DNA of 64,000 bases from Cervus elaphus (GCF_910594005.1 NC_057818.1:52712001-52776000); one strand, 5' to 3'; shown: positions 35,474 through 45,649, numbered from the stretch's first letter. Notes: a model not told the origin generated them from the sequence alone. A program made the numbers and translations.

Positions 35474-35690
35474 GGCTTTCCTGGTGGCTCAGACAGTAAA
35501 GAATCTGCGTGCAATGCGGCAGACCTGGGCTTGATCCCTGGGTTGGGAAGATTCCCTGGAGAAGGGCATGGCAACCCTCTGCAGTATTCTTGCCTGGAGA
35601 ATCTCCATGGACAGAGAGGCCTGGCGGGCTACAGTCGACGGGGTCACAAAGAGTCGGACATGACTGATCAACTAAGCACAGCACAAAAAC
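35474..35690 (+). mobile_element. Bov-tA SINE
   Basis: Complete sense copy: GCTTTCCTGGTGGCTCAGAC to GTCGGACATGACTGATCAAC. Confidence 0.92.
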
Positions 35691-35808
35691 ATTCCAAATT
35701 TTCTTCAACGGGTGAATAAACTAGTATAACCATAAACGTAGTATTAACCAGCAACAAAAACAAAGTACTGATACACACAACAACTTGGATGAATGTAAAA
35801 GGCATTAT

Positions 35809-35895
35809 GCTGGGAATGGTTCTCAGAACTCTCTGAGATGCTGTTCCCGGGTTATAACCCTCAATCTGGAACAAATAAAATTTTCCATTAAAAAA
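35809..35895 (+). mobile_element. Poly(A) retroposon of an LTR-like transcript end
   Basis: An 81-bp body ending AACAAATAAAATTTTCCATT plus an A tail, flanked by AAAAGGCATTAT at 35797-35808 and 35896-35907. The body holds CTCTCTGAGATGCTG and a CCCGGG, resembling the R-region end of a ruminant endogenous retroviral LTR. It looks like an L1-mobilised transcript 3' end inside the old L1. Confidence 0.6.
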
Positions 35896-36219
35896 AAAAG
35901 GCATTATCTGAGTAAAAGATACCAACCTTTAAGGTAAGATACCATGGTATCTTACACATGGTACAAGCTCATTTAAGTGGCATTCTCAAAAAGATGAAAC
36001 TACAGGGTTATAGTGGTTTCCAGTGCTTATAGACACAGCGAGGGGTGATTATAAAGGAAAAATAGATTTTTTTTGTTGGGGGGGGGGTGATGGCACTGTT
36101 CTGTAGTTGATGATGGGGGTGATTATACAAATCTATACCTGTGGCAAAATTAACAGAATTGTACCCTTGAAAGGGAAAAATAGTCAACTGTATGATGACT
36201 GTTTTTAAAAAACCTGCCT

Positions 36220-36335
36220 CTCATCTGTAAAATGAGGGTAACTGTAGAGACATAAGGTAATATCTGTAAGTCACTGGAAACACTACCTAGTCATAAAACA
36301 CAATCTATAAATGTTTGCTATCATCATTTTGCTTG
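36220..36335 (+). repeat. MIR
   Basis: CTCATCTGTAAAATGAGGG, then TAAATGTTTGCTATCATCA, the MIR 3' pattern in sense. Confidence 0.75.
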
Positions 36336-36611
36336 TTTTATATCATGAAAAGAATTGTTCAGAAACATTTCAATAATCTGAAATAAATGGTGGACTCTAA
36401 TTTGCCAGTATTAAAGGTGATTAAGGAGTATCCCCATGGATTACTTCTTTTCTGTTTCGTCACCTAATTCCAATTCCAATTTCAGGAATTTTGCACTGCA
36501 AATCCTTGGTGCTGACAGTCTGTTGAGTGGCTACTCTAACTCCAAATCTTTGCCAATCTTGTCCTGTGTGCTGGGCACACAGAGAAAAATATCACATGGT
36601 CCCAGGAAAAG

Positions 36612-36862
36612 AAGAATTTTCAGTGTACAAGAGTGGTCCAATGGTTAAGACTCCGACCCGGATTTGATCTCTGGTGGGAGGACTAAGGTCCCACACGCTG
36701 CGGGGCAACTACTGAGCCTGTCCATTCTGTGGCCCGTGTGCCACAGCTAGAGAGAACCCCAGCCCCACAACAAAAGATCCCGTGTGCTGCAATGAAGATC
36801 CTGAGTGCCACAACTAAGACCCAATGCAGCCAAATAAATAAATATTTTTAAAAAAGAAGAAG
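36612..36862 (+). mobile_element. CHR-type SINE, long form
   Basis: Sense long-form copy: GTGGTCCAATGGTTAAGAC, GATTTGATCTCTGGTGGG, and an AAATAAATAAATATT tail. Confidence 0.82.
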
Positions 36863-37629
36863 AAACAAAGAGCCCTGAGACACGGGTAAGTCAAACTGCA
36901 CAGCAGAAGACAAATGTCCTCACCATCACTCTCCAAAGTGCAATGCTCTTATGTCCCCTCGCTTTCTCAGAAGAATGTCATTTCCCAAGCTGCAAAAATA
37001 AAAACCTTAAAGTAGCTGCTAACATCTCCCTTTCTTGGTCTTGCATATAAACAATGTGTCGTAATCAATTTTTGGCAGTTATAATCATAAATCGATCACT
37101 ATTGTACTGACTCAGTGTTGGAGACTTGCTTTAAAATACTGAACAACAACAACAAAAAAAATTGGGTGGGAGAATGTGTTGATACAAGACTGACAAATGA
37201 TAACAAGGGTTGAATATGGGTGATGGTTCTCTAGGGGTCCATTATTTTATTCTTATTACATTAGGCTCTGCTTGTAAATTTCCATTGTAAAAATTTAACA
37301 GGGAAATAAAATCTGTCATACCTATTTTCAAAACTTAAGTAAAAATCCAAAAATAAATCTACAGAACAGGAAAATATTAAAATATTACTATTGTTATCTC
37401 TATATCCTTACACTCCATGTATTTTCTTAATTCTCTATAATATGCAAGCATTATTTTATAATCAAAATATGAGCTATAATATTATTTCAAATAAAACACA
37501 AATAAACTGCAGATGACTGAAAAAGTATCATGAAAAACTCAAAACGTTCATGGCCCCCTACAAAAATCCAAACATGCCTTCTCAGTGTGACATTAAACAT
37601 ATTAAGAACCAGAGCAGCATATTGAAACT
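36863..37629. other. ZNF112 intron sequence, nothing recognised
   Basis: AT-rich, no coding or RNA feature and no repeat I can name. Confidence 0.35.
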
Positions 37630-37828
37630 TGCTGCTGTTCAGTTGCTCAGTCATGTCCGACTCTTTGTGACCCCATGGGCTGCAGCATGCCAGACCTCCC
37701 TGTCCTTCATTATCTCCTGGGATTTGCTCAAACTCATGTCCGTTGAGTCGATGATGCCATCCAACCATCTCACACTCTGTCGCTCCCTTCTCCTCCTGCC
37801 CTCAATCTTTCCCAGCATCAGGGTCTTG
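37630..37828 (-). mobile_element. BovB 3' fragment
   Basis: Antisense: TTCAGTTGCTCAGTCATGTC, GATTTGCTCAAACTCATG, CCCAGCATCAGGGTC. Confidence 0.88.
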
Positions 37829-37859
37829 AAACTACCTAAATTCTAATCCCAACTAAGCC

Positions 37860-38150
37860 TCTTCCTGTGTGGTCTAGAATAAACAGCTCATGCTCAGGAC
37901 TTCCCACGTAGTCCGGGGCTAAGACTCCATGCTTCCAACACAGGGGCAAGGATTCAATCCCTGATCAGGGACCTAAATCCCACATGCCACAACTAAGATC
38001 CAGTGCAGCCAAATTAACTAAAGTACTTAATACTCTCTGTGTCTGTTTCCTCATCTTTAACATGAGAATAACAGTATCCCCTCTTGTAAGGATTAAGTAC
38101 ATTCATTCATATAAAGCTCTGAGAATAATGTTTAAATACTGTCATTATTA
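37860..38150 (+). repeat. MIR split by a CHR SINE
   Basis: Second half CTGTTTCCTCATCTTTAAC, TAAGGATTAAGTACATTC; first half near 37.86 kb. The insertion is at 37893-38018. Confidence 0.65.
37893..38018 (+). mobile_element. CHR-type SINE inside MIR
   Basis: Sense copy: AGGACTTCCCACGTAGTCC, TTCAATCCCTGATCAGGG, AACTAAGATCCAGTGCAGCC. Confidence 0.85.
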
Positions 38151-38152
38151 GC

Positions 38153-38328
38153 TTCCCAGGTGGCTCAGTGGTAAAGAATCCCCCTGCCAATGCAGAAGAC
38201 ACAAGAGACGGGGTTTCGATCCTTGGGTCTGGAAGATCCCCTGGAGGAGGAAATGGCAACCCACTCCAATATTCTTGCCTGAAAAATTCCATGGACAGAG
38301 CAGACTGTCGGGCTACAGGCATGACTGA
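38153..38328 (+). mobile_element. Bov-tA SINE
   Basis: Sense copy: GCTTCCCAGGTGGCTCAGTG, GTTTCGATCCTTGGGTC, ending GCATGACTGAGC. Confidence 0.9.
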
Positions 38329-38439
38329 GCATGCAAGTACAGGCTGTAATTATTAACAATTCCCAAGCACTCCCCCATCCCTTTTTAGTATTTATTTAAC
38401 AAATATCAGGACATCTTTGTAGCAGAAGAATCTGTCCAT

Positions 38440-38865
38440 GAGTGACATGAATGTCTTCTCCCTTGTGAAGAGATGACATAAGAGGAAGAAGGATGCTAAG
38501 TCCCACTCAGGTGAGGCTCTGCTGTCTGGGGCCAAAGGGTCATTCCCTTCTCACTGCAGCCTTTTTCAAGAAGTCGAGGCGTGAAGCAGAAAGGAAGCTG
38601 AGAGAAATCAGAACTCACAACAACATTCCCGTATAAATCTCAGTGCGCATCCCAGACTACGGTCAGAAGTGACCCTCTCCAAAAATTTAAATTTAAATTT
38701 AAAAATCATTACGAATCTGGGTACAGCCCTGACTCCTTCAGGGATCTGAGAAGGACCAGGAACCCTACAGCAAGAGCTCTGACCCCAACCCGGGTTCACA
38801 GAAGCCTTTAGGGAACCAAGCACTTCTCGGAAAATTAAAAAAATACTAGTAACAAGAGACCTTGT
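38440..38865. repeat. Duplicated promoter-flank block B
   Basis: Shares long collinear similarity with 40430-40790 (GAAGAAGGATGCTAAGTCC, then AGAAATCAGAACTC, then CTTCAGGGATC). A shorter part matches 1290-1378 and a later part (AGAAGCCTTTAG) matches 56730-56745. It lies in ZNF112 intron 1. Confidence 0.7.
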
Positions 38866-38894
38866 GATTTTTAACCACAGGGTAGCCTCTGTTC

Positions 38895-39250
38895 TAAGTC
38901 TTTTCCTATGCATTCTCATTTAACTCTCAAACTACCCCTATTAGGTTGACACTGCGGCTTCCCATGTGGCTCAGTGATAAAGAATCCGCCTGCCAAGGCA
39001 GGAGACGCAAGAGACGCGGGTTAGATCCCAGGGTCGGGAAGATCCCCTGGAGGACGTCACGGCAACCCACTCCAGCATTCTCACCTGGAGAACTCCATGG
39101 ACAGAGGAGGCTGCCGGGCTGTAGTTCATGGGGTCGCAAAGAGCTGGACACGACTGAGCACACGTACACACGTAGACACTAATGCCAACTTTGAAGAAGA
39201 GGAAACAGGCAGAGACGTTGAGATTCTCGTGGAATATACTGTTAGGAAGC
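38895..39250 (-). repeat. MIR split by a Bov-tA
   Basis: CATTCTCATTTAACTCTC before and AAGAAGAGGAAACAGGCAG after the SINE are the two halves of an antisense MIR, positionally equivalent to those near promoters A, C and D. Confidence 0.65.
38955..39172 (+). mobile_element. Bov-tA SINE
   Basis: Complete sense copy from GGCTTCCCATGTGGCTCAG to ACACGACTGAGCACACG. Confidence 0.92.
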
Positions 39251-39339
39251 GTCATCACGGGCTGGTGGTCAGGAAATGGGTTGGGAAAGTACAGAACCCA
39301 GGAGACAAACGAAACCCAGCGACACAGGGCCCTGGCCGG

Positions 39340-39860
39340 GGCCCCTAAACGGGGGGGATGCACTGACAGTCCCGCGCTCCAGGAGGCTTATGCAAAGGGA
39401 GCACCATCCCCGCGGCGCCGCAGGCGGTTCCTTCCAGCAGGCCGAGGGCCAGGTCGCTGCTGGCCCACAACAAAGCGAAGAAAGGTCACTGTGGACGCGG
39501 AGAGAGGGGACCGGCAAACGGAGGGCTCACCTTTCCGAGAGGAACGAAGGCCGCGGCCTCGCGTACCTGAGCCGGAAGCGACTCTGCCTACAGAGACCTC
39601 CCGGACTACGCTTCCCAGAATTCCCGACAGGAGCACGGACACAACCACCGCCTGGAGCGGAAGTTAGTCAACGACGGTATTCCCTTACTACACTAACCAG
39701 AATTTCCAGGCACGTCCTAGCCTTCGAAAGGGCTGGTTGCTATACTGAGCTTGTGGATTGTATTTTCACAGCATCCCCGCTCGGAACGAATTTCGTAACC
39801 CCGCCTCCCTGGAGCCGAAACGTTTCCAAACCTAGAGCGCTCTACTGCGCAATTATGTAT
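39340..39860 (-). promoter_or_regulatory. ZNF112: Promoter B and non-coding exon 1 of ZNF112
   Basis: GC- and CpG-rich segment. A splice donor (GGAAAG/GTGAGC) on the minus strand at 39531/39530 ends exon 1. Upstream are ETS-type sites CCGGAAGC (39572) and GCGGAAGT (39657), and ZNF143/THAP11-type sites ACTACGCTTCCCAGAATTC (39605-39623) and ACTACACTAACCAGAATTT (39687-39705). The ETS-to-core spacing is 40 and 37 bp and the unit period about 85 bp, as in promoter A. The transcription start is not determined. The strand comes from the donor and the coding exons downstream. Confidence 0.75.
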
Positions 39861-40139
39861 TTTCTGCAGCAGACAATGCATTAACATCGCCTTTTCAGAG
39901 CGTAATTGTCTCTGGGATTATTAAGAATTCAGTATTTTCTTGATGCTTTATATAGTCTCTTAATTATCTACAGCGTTCCATTATTCAGTTATTCGACCAT
40001 TATTTCAGTAAAGTATCAACTTACTATTACTTGAAATAAAATACAATAAAAAGCTGAAGATGCCTGAGAAAGCTTACTGAAAACACAATCATTTACATAG
40101 CTTTCTTGGTCTTTTACAAACTATTCCTTCCAGACTAGA

Positions 40140-40410
40140 CAACAAACAAATCCAAATGAGGTTGGGGACTGCAAATAGCTTGGTTATTCCCAATTCAGGT
40201 TCATAGTAGTTGGATGACCTCAGCTAAGAAAATTATGCTGAGTCTCAATATCCTCCTTTTTAAATGGGCAGATAACCCACCTCCCTTGGCTTTTGTGAGA
40301 ATTAAATGTGATTTGTATCAAGCCCTTAAAATGGCTATTATCAGTATTATTTATGCCCAAGTATTCCTCCTACCCACTCCTATTCTATTCAACAAATATT
40401 TAAACATGTA
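40140..40410 (+). repeat. MIR
   Basis: Long sense MIR: TTGGATGACCTCAGCTAAG, CTCAATATCCTCCTTTTTAAATGGG-like stretch, GAGAATTAAATGTGATTTG, TGGCTATTATCAGTATTAT. Confidence 0.75.
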
Positions 40411-40429
40411 GCAGAATGTGTAATAATTA

Positions 40430-40790
40430 TTAAAATAAACTTCTCCACTGAGAAGAGAGATGATATGGCAAAAAGAAGGATGCTAAATCCTACTCAGGCT
40501 GAGGTTCTGCTGCTAGGACCTGGAATCATTCAGTTCTCCTTCCTACAGCCCTCTTCAAATTAGGGCTAAGAAAGGAAAGGAAGCAGGAAGAAATCAGAAC
40601 TCTATATCCCTTGTGCATGCACACTATCCTGGAGACACATACCAATTCCACTTCTGAGACAGAAAATGAATCCAGAAAGAATCAAGGAATAGCCCAGATT
40701 CCTGCAGGGATCAGAGGGCTAGTAGTACTGCAGGTGGAAATCTGATCTCTTCCTGGACTCATACAAGTTTTCAGGTAACTGAACATCTGG
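40430..40790. repeat. Duplicated promoter-flank block C
   Basis: Paralogue of 38440-38865: AAGAAGGATGCTAAATCC, TCTGCTG, AGGAAGAAATCAGAACTC, TCCTGCAGGGATCAGAG, ending TTTTCAGGTAACTGAACATC. Interrupted on its right by a BovB copy. Confidence 0.7.
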
Positions 40791-40794
40791 AAGC

Positions 40795-41605
40795 AAGATC
40801 GCTTGGAGAAGTATCAATGACCTCAGATATGCAGATGACACCACCCTTATGGCAGAAAGCAAAGAGGAACTAAGAGCCTCTTGATGAAAGTGAAAGAGGA
40901 GAGTGAAAAAGCTGGCTTAAAACTCAACATTCAAAAAACTAAGATCATGGCATCCAGTCTCAACACTTCATGGCAAATAGATGGGGAAACAATGGAAACA
41001 GTGAGAGACTATTTTCTTGTGTGCCAAAATCACAGCAGATGGTTATTACAACCATAATATTAAAAGATGCTTGTTCCTTGGAAGAAAAGCTATGACCAAC
41101 CTCGACAGCATATTAAAAAGCAGAGACATTACTTTGCTGATAAAGGTCTGTCTAGTCAAAGCTATGGTTTTTCCAATAGCCATGTATGGATGTGAGAGTT
41201 GTACCATAAAGAAAGCTGAGCACCGAAGAACTGATGCTTTTGAACTGTGGTGTTTGAGAAGACTCTTGAGAGTCCCTTGGACTGCAAAGAGATCCAACCA
41301 GTCCATCCTAAAGGAAATCAGTCCTGAATATTCACTGGAAGGACTGATGCTGAAGTTTCAATACTTTGGCCACCTGATACGAAGATCTGACTCATTGAGA
41401 AAGACCCTGATGCTGGGAAAGATTGAAGGAAGGAGGAGAAAGGGACGATAGTGGATGAGATGATTGGATGGCATCACTGACTCTATGGTCATGTTTGAGC
41501 AAGCTCCAGAAGTTGGTGATGGACAGGGGAGCCTGGAGTGCTGCAGTCCATGGGTTCACCAAGAGTTGGACACGACTGAGTGACTGAACTAAACTATACA
41601 TTCCT
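40795..41605 (+). mobile_element. BovB LINE 3' portion
   Basis: Sense BovB: CTCAGATATGCAGATGACAC encodes RYADDT (motif C). Then a frameshift, then 41017-41451 gives LDSILKSRDITLL, MYGCESC and FELWCLRRLLRVPWTAKRSN. It ends GAGTTGGACACGACTGAGTG. 5'-truncated and frame-broken, inserted into promoter-flank block C. Confidence 0.93.
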
Positions 41606-41639
41606 TAACTGAAGAAACCTTTCAACCTTTTATTTGTGA

Positions 41640-41750
41640 CTATCTCATTTAACTCTCCAAACAATTTTACTAGGTAGGTAATGTCATGCCCCTTATTTTA
41701 CAGAAAATGAATCCCACCTCTTTTAGGTCATCACAGAGCACTAGGTTGAA
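41640..41750 (-). repeat. MIR-like segment near promoter C
   Basis: CTCATTTAACTCTCCAAAC, ACTAGGTAGGTAATG, CTTATTTTACAGAAAATGAA: antisense MIR, equivalent in position to those near A, B and D. Confidence 0.55.
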
Positions 41751-41774
41751 TTCTCTGTGTACCCACAATTCTTG

Positions 41775-41940
41775 ATTATGCTCCCAGAATTCCCCAGGAG
41801 ATAATGGTCGCACCATGCCCCTCTGCAGAGGCAGTTGGCTACCTACACAAAGCTGTTGGACTACACGTCCCAGAACCCCGATGTCACTGCCTTCCTAGGA
41901 CAGAAGGTCAGCTACTACCCTTAGAACCTGGATTACATTT
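41775..41940. promoter_or_regulatory. Promoter-like copy C (orphan)
   Basis: ZNF143/THAP11-type sites CTCCCAGAATTC (41781) and ACTACACGTCCCAGAAC (41860-41876), with cores 86 bp apart as in promoters A and B. The ETS sites are not preserved. No finger exon lies between this and the ZNF112 promoter, so it is a relic or an alternative upstream start for ZNF112. Confidence 0.5.
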
Positions 41941-42339
41941 CATATGATTCCAGAGTACAGTCAAGCAACTTGATTAAACATGTTCACTTATTGGATAATC
42001 AATCTAATTTTTCATGTATTTACTTGCTATAGCAATTGCTTCTTTTAAAAACTTGCCTATTCATATCTTTTGTAGTCATATCCATATTCCTATTGGGGTT
42101 TCATTATCTTAAGATTCATGTTAAGGATTTTAATCCATTTTCTAGCATATATGTCAAATAGGTTAATATACGTCAAACAGGTCAATATTTTCAGCCCAGT
42201 TGACTGTCTTTTACGTATGCTGCCTTAACATTGGGAAATTAAAATTGCTTCATACAGAATTGATTGTTGTTGACTGGAGCTTTGTGCATCCATAATGAGC
42301 AGTTTTTTCTGTGCGCCATTACTATTCCACATGTTTTAA
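41941..42339. other. AT-rich spacer, nothing recognised
   Basis: No gene, RNA or named repeat. A local near-duplication (GGTTAATATACGTCAAACAG, then GGTCAATATTTTC) is visible near 42.17 kb. Confidence 0.35.
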
Positions 42340-42490
42340 AATTATTAATTTCATTTAACTTCCACAATCCCATGGAGTAAGTACTATATAATTATACCCC
42401 AGCGACTGATTCAGAGATTAACTTGCCCAAAGTTATAACACTAGGAAGTGGCTGTGCTGATTGCGAATCAAGGAGAGGCTGGGGGAATAC
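42340..42490 (-). repeat. MIR near promoter D
   Basis: TTTCATTTAACTTCCACAATC, GAGATTAACTTGCCCAAAG, AACACTAGGAAGTGGCTG: clear antisense MIR. Confidence 0.75.
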
Positions 42491-42524
42491 AGAACCCAGA
42501 AGTGAAGTGAAATGAAATGAAAGT

Positions 42525-42745
42525 TTTAATCACTCAGTCGTGTCTTTTTTTTTTTTCCACCCCTGTCAGTCGTGTCTCACTCTTTGCGACCCCACGAACT
42601 GTAGCCCACCAGGCTTCTCTGTCCATGGCAAGATTCTCTAGGCAAGAATACTGCAGTGGATTGCCATTCTCTTCTCCAGGGAATGGAACCATGGTCTCCT
42701 GCATTGCAGGCAGATTCTTTACCTTTGAGCTACAGGGAAGTCTAA
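42525..42745 (-). mobile_element. Bov-tA SINE
   Basis: Antisense copy with a duplicated GTCGTGTCT start separated by a T-rich run (42547-42557), ending TTGAGCTACAGGGAAGTC. Confidence 0.85.
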
Positions 42746-42767
42746 AATTTTGCTAGTGGCCACAAGT

Positions 42768-42982
42768 ATAGTGCGTGCTCAGTCGCTTCAATGATGTCCG
42801 ACTCTGTGCAACCGCATGAACTGTAGCCTGCCAGGCTCCTCAGTCCATGGAATTTTCCAGGCAAGAACACTGGAGTGGGTTGCCATGCCCTCCTCCAGGG
42901 GATCTTCCCGACCCAGGTGTCCAACCCGTGTCTCTCTTGGGTCTCCTGCACTGCAGGCGGGTTCACCGGGGAAGCCCATCCA
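42768..42982 (-). mobile_element. Bov-tA SINE
   Basis: Antisense copy: GTGCTCAGTCGCTTCAATG to GTTCACCGGGGAAGCCC. Confidence 0.92.
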
Positions 42983-43049
42983 TCAAAAAAGCCATGTATT
43001 ATACCAGCCCGCTCCCAACCAACTGCTCTGCAAACGCTAGGATTTTCTG

Positions 43050-43440
43050 CCGAGAAGGAAACGCAAATGCTTCTAACCCTTGTCACCCACCGACCATCGC
43101 TTCTCTTCCGGGACCACTGTTGGCCCCTTGCCTAGACTGAGTAAGCGCGGAGCTGTTACTGGGATTCAAGTCACCACTGCATAAAGGGAGTGATGGCCGC
43201 AACCTCCCGTGAAACGGAAGTTCTTCCGAGTCACTTCGCAGGTTCCGGAGACTCTCCGAGAGGGCAATACCCGGCACTCCTGAATAGGAAATATTGTTGA
43301 GTGCACGAAACTTCTGAACTACAGTTCCCAGAAACCCCAAAGGGGTATGGGAGGTATGGGGCTACAGCCCTGCCTGTCTGGGGTGGAACTGCTTCCGACT
43401 ACACCTCCCAGAATCCTCTGCATGGTAGTGATTCCGCCTT
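43050..43440. promoter_or_regulatory. Promoter-like copy D (orphan)
   Basis: CpG-containing segment with ACGGAAGT (43214), ACTACAGTTCCCAGAAACC (43318-43336) and ACTACACCTCCCAGAATCC (43398-43416). The cores are 80 bp apart. It is paralogous in layout to promoters A and B and has no identifiable coding exons of its own. It could be a distal alternative promoter of ZNF112. Confidence 0.55.
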
Positions 43441-43576
43441 CCCTCCACTATTTCTTTGGGTTAAACGCAACCTGAGTCTTTTAAGCACGGTTAGCATTTG
43501 GCCTTTTTCTTTTTTGTAATTTTTTTTTTTCCAAGAAGAAAACTAGAACGTGGGGATTTAAAGGAAATATAGATTT

Positions 43577-43593
43577 GGGGGGGGGGGGGGGGG
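43577..43593. repeat. (G)17 homopolymer
   Basis: Seventeen consecutive G on the plus strand, unusual in otherwise AT-rich spacer and prone to sequencing error. Confidence 0.9.
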
Positions 43594-44312
43594 AAGAGAA
43601 GCTTCTCACATGTAAAGAAAATGAACACATGTTAGCAGGAAAGCTATGCCTATGACCAGAAGACTTGCTCTGTGCTGCACTGGACATCGACCTTAAGGAA
43701 CATGGAATCTCCGACTTGGTTTGACTCCATTGTCTCTATATATGCCTGTATTCATCTACTTCTGACTTTGCTGTCTAGCATATACTATTTACTCTAAGGT
43801 GCCAAGCATAAGGAGTTCCAAGCACAGGCCATGAAACAAACTGCCTCCTTGTTTCTGATAAATGAGAAGAGCTGCATGGGCAAAGAACTGGAGAAAATAC
43901 TGTAATAGGGGAAAAGTCTGTTTCCTTGGAATTTTTTAAGTTCAAACTCAAGCTTTCCTTTGACTACTCCTGTATTGTTCTTTTTGATACCGTATATTTG
44001 CTATGAATATTTCTTTTCTTCCAGTCTTTTTAAACAAGGTGAGGTCATTATTATTTAGGGCTGGGGGATAGGTAAGTTGATGTGGGAGATGGAATCCATA
44101 TAACTACAAGTGAAACTACAGGAAGTATGTACTTAGCACTTTCCTCTGGGCAGGAAATAATTTAAAAAGTGAAACTTCTAAAAATAGTACATAAGTATTG
44201 AGAATAGTAACATGAAGTACTAAATACATATAGGTTAAATTCAACACTTATCAACATTATGCCATACTGGCTTCATGTATCACTTTAAAATTTTGTTACT
44301 AAAGAATTTTAA
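43594..44312. other. Intergenic spacer, nothing recognised
   Basis: No supported gene, RNA or named repeat. Confidence 0.35.
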
Positions 44313-44524
44313 GGACTTCCCAGGTGGTGCAGTGGTAAAGAATCTGCCTGCCAATGCAGGAAACGCAAGATATGCGGTTCGATCCCAGGGTCAGGAAGAT
44401 CCCCTGGAGCAGGAAATGGCAACCCATTCCAGTATTCTTGCCTGGGGAATCCCACGGACAGAGGAGCCTGGCGGGCTACAGTCCATGGGTTTACAAAGAG
44501 TCAGACATGACTGAGCACACTCAT
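44313..44524 (+). mobile_element. Bov-tA SINE with perfect TSD
   Basis: Complete sense copy flanked by AAAGAATTTTAA at 44301-44312 and 44525-44536 (12/12). Confidence 0.95.
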
Positions 44525-44536
44525 AAAGAATTTTAA

Positions 44537-45436
44537 AGCAGTCTTTAACACTATCATTTCCTTTCAAATATCATATTGCTTAAAAATAATAATATTTTAC
44601 AGCTGGTTTACTCCAGTAAGTATCCAACTAGATGAATTTATTGTATTTGATTGCTATCTCACTTGAGGCTCATTTATTCTAAAACTATATTCTACACTCT
44701 TTACAGCCACCATCTCTAATGTCCTTGAACTGTTGGAGAAACAAAGATGTCAAATTATGTGTCTGAATTCTGGATTTGTCTATTGGCTTCTCGTACTTTC
44801 TCCTCAAAAACTTATAAATGTCCTATAAGTAGAATTTTTATTTAAAGGCTATCTTAGATACAGGTTCTTTTTTTTTTTTCCTTTTGGCAAAAACATGTCA
44901 TAGAAGGGAATGGAAGTATTTGAACATGAAACATATTCTGTTCAAACAAAGCCAATGCAAAGCCTGGGCAAGTTTCTGAAGAGAAAAACCAAAAGAAATA
45001 GCAGCAAATATGTTAAAAACACCTACCTTAAAACAAGGAAACCATTACCACAAATCACATCTCATGATCCTCTGTATTACAGATTCTATCTTTGTGAAAG
45101 GAAAGAGAATATTTGGTAATCTCGGTTTTGAAGTTTCACATATATTAAACAGGATAAGATAAAAGCAAAAATTTTTCAGATGAGGAAAACAATTTGGAGA
45201 AAACATTTCCTACATTAAACATATCCCCACTTGTGTTAAATCCCTCAAACAAACCTTGCAGCAACACTGAAAAGTGAAATGTACAGCAGTGGTGGAGGAT
45301 TGGTCCCAGTGCTGCTCTGCATCCTACTCTTGTCTATTATAGATCATACTTGATCTTTTATAACTTGATGTTTTCCCCAAACAATATGTGAAAACTTATA
45401 GGTCTAAATCATTTTAATGGTTGACATTATTCCTTT
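44537..45436. other. Intergenic spacer, nothing recognised
   Basis: AT-rich. The plus ORF at 44910-45119 is lysine-rich with no domain and not accepted as a gene. Confidence 0.35.
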
Positions 45437-45640
45437 CTGTGGGCTTCCCAGGTGGTACAGTGATAAAGAATGCACCTACCAATGCAGGAGACTCAAGAGG
45501 CAGGGTCAATCCCTGGGTCAGGAACATCTCCTAAGAGAAGGGAATGGCAACCCACTTCAGTATTCTTGCCTGGAAAATTCCATGGACAGAGGAGCCAGGT
45601 GGGCTATAGTCCATGGGGTTGCAAAGAATTGGACACACCT
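45437..45640 (+). mobile_element. Bov-tA SINE
   Basis: Sense copy: GGGCTTCCCAGGTGGTACAG to GGTTGCAAAGAATTGGACAC. Confidence 0.92.
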
Positions 45641-45649
45641 ACACATTAT

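Larger units (their letters stand above)
34430..36220 (+). mobile_element. Old L1 ORF2 end and 3' UTR, interrupted
   Basis: Sense L1 remnants: CCACCAATCCCATTCCTGG, ACAACTTGGATGAATG, CATTATCTGAGTAAAAGATA, GGGTGATGGCACTGTTCTG. Interrupted by two Bov-tA copies and a small poly(A) retroposon. No open frame. Confidence 0.8.
17830..39560 (-). other. ZNF112: ZNF112 gene locus (KRAB zinc-finger gene)
   Basis: Four coding exons with canonical splice sites join in one frame on the minus strand: 30971-30957 (15 nt coding), 28565-28439 (127 nt), 25985-25899 (87 nt) and 21263-18775 (2489 nt). The total is 2718 nt, or 905 residues plus stop. Phases fit: KRAB-A ends one base into a codon and KRAB-B and the finger exon each continue it with GA. 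Exon 1 is non-coding, with a donor at 39531/39530. Introns are about 2.4, 4.6, 4.7 and 8.5 kb and filled with SINEs, MIRs, L1 and DNA-transposon relics, none interrupting an exon. I recognise the protein as ZNF112 from the linker region (for example SWRAHHSWRKMYL) and the finger order. A close cluster paralogue is the alternative. Confidence 0.85.

Noticed and set aside
39276..39884. 202- and 161-residue plus ORFs over promoter B
   Set aside because: They cover the ZNF112 promoter and exon 1 on the opposite strand and show no domain; GC-rich CpG sequence explains the open frames.
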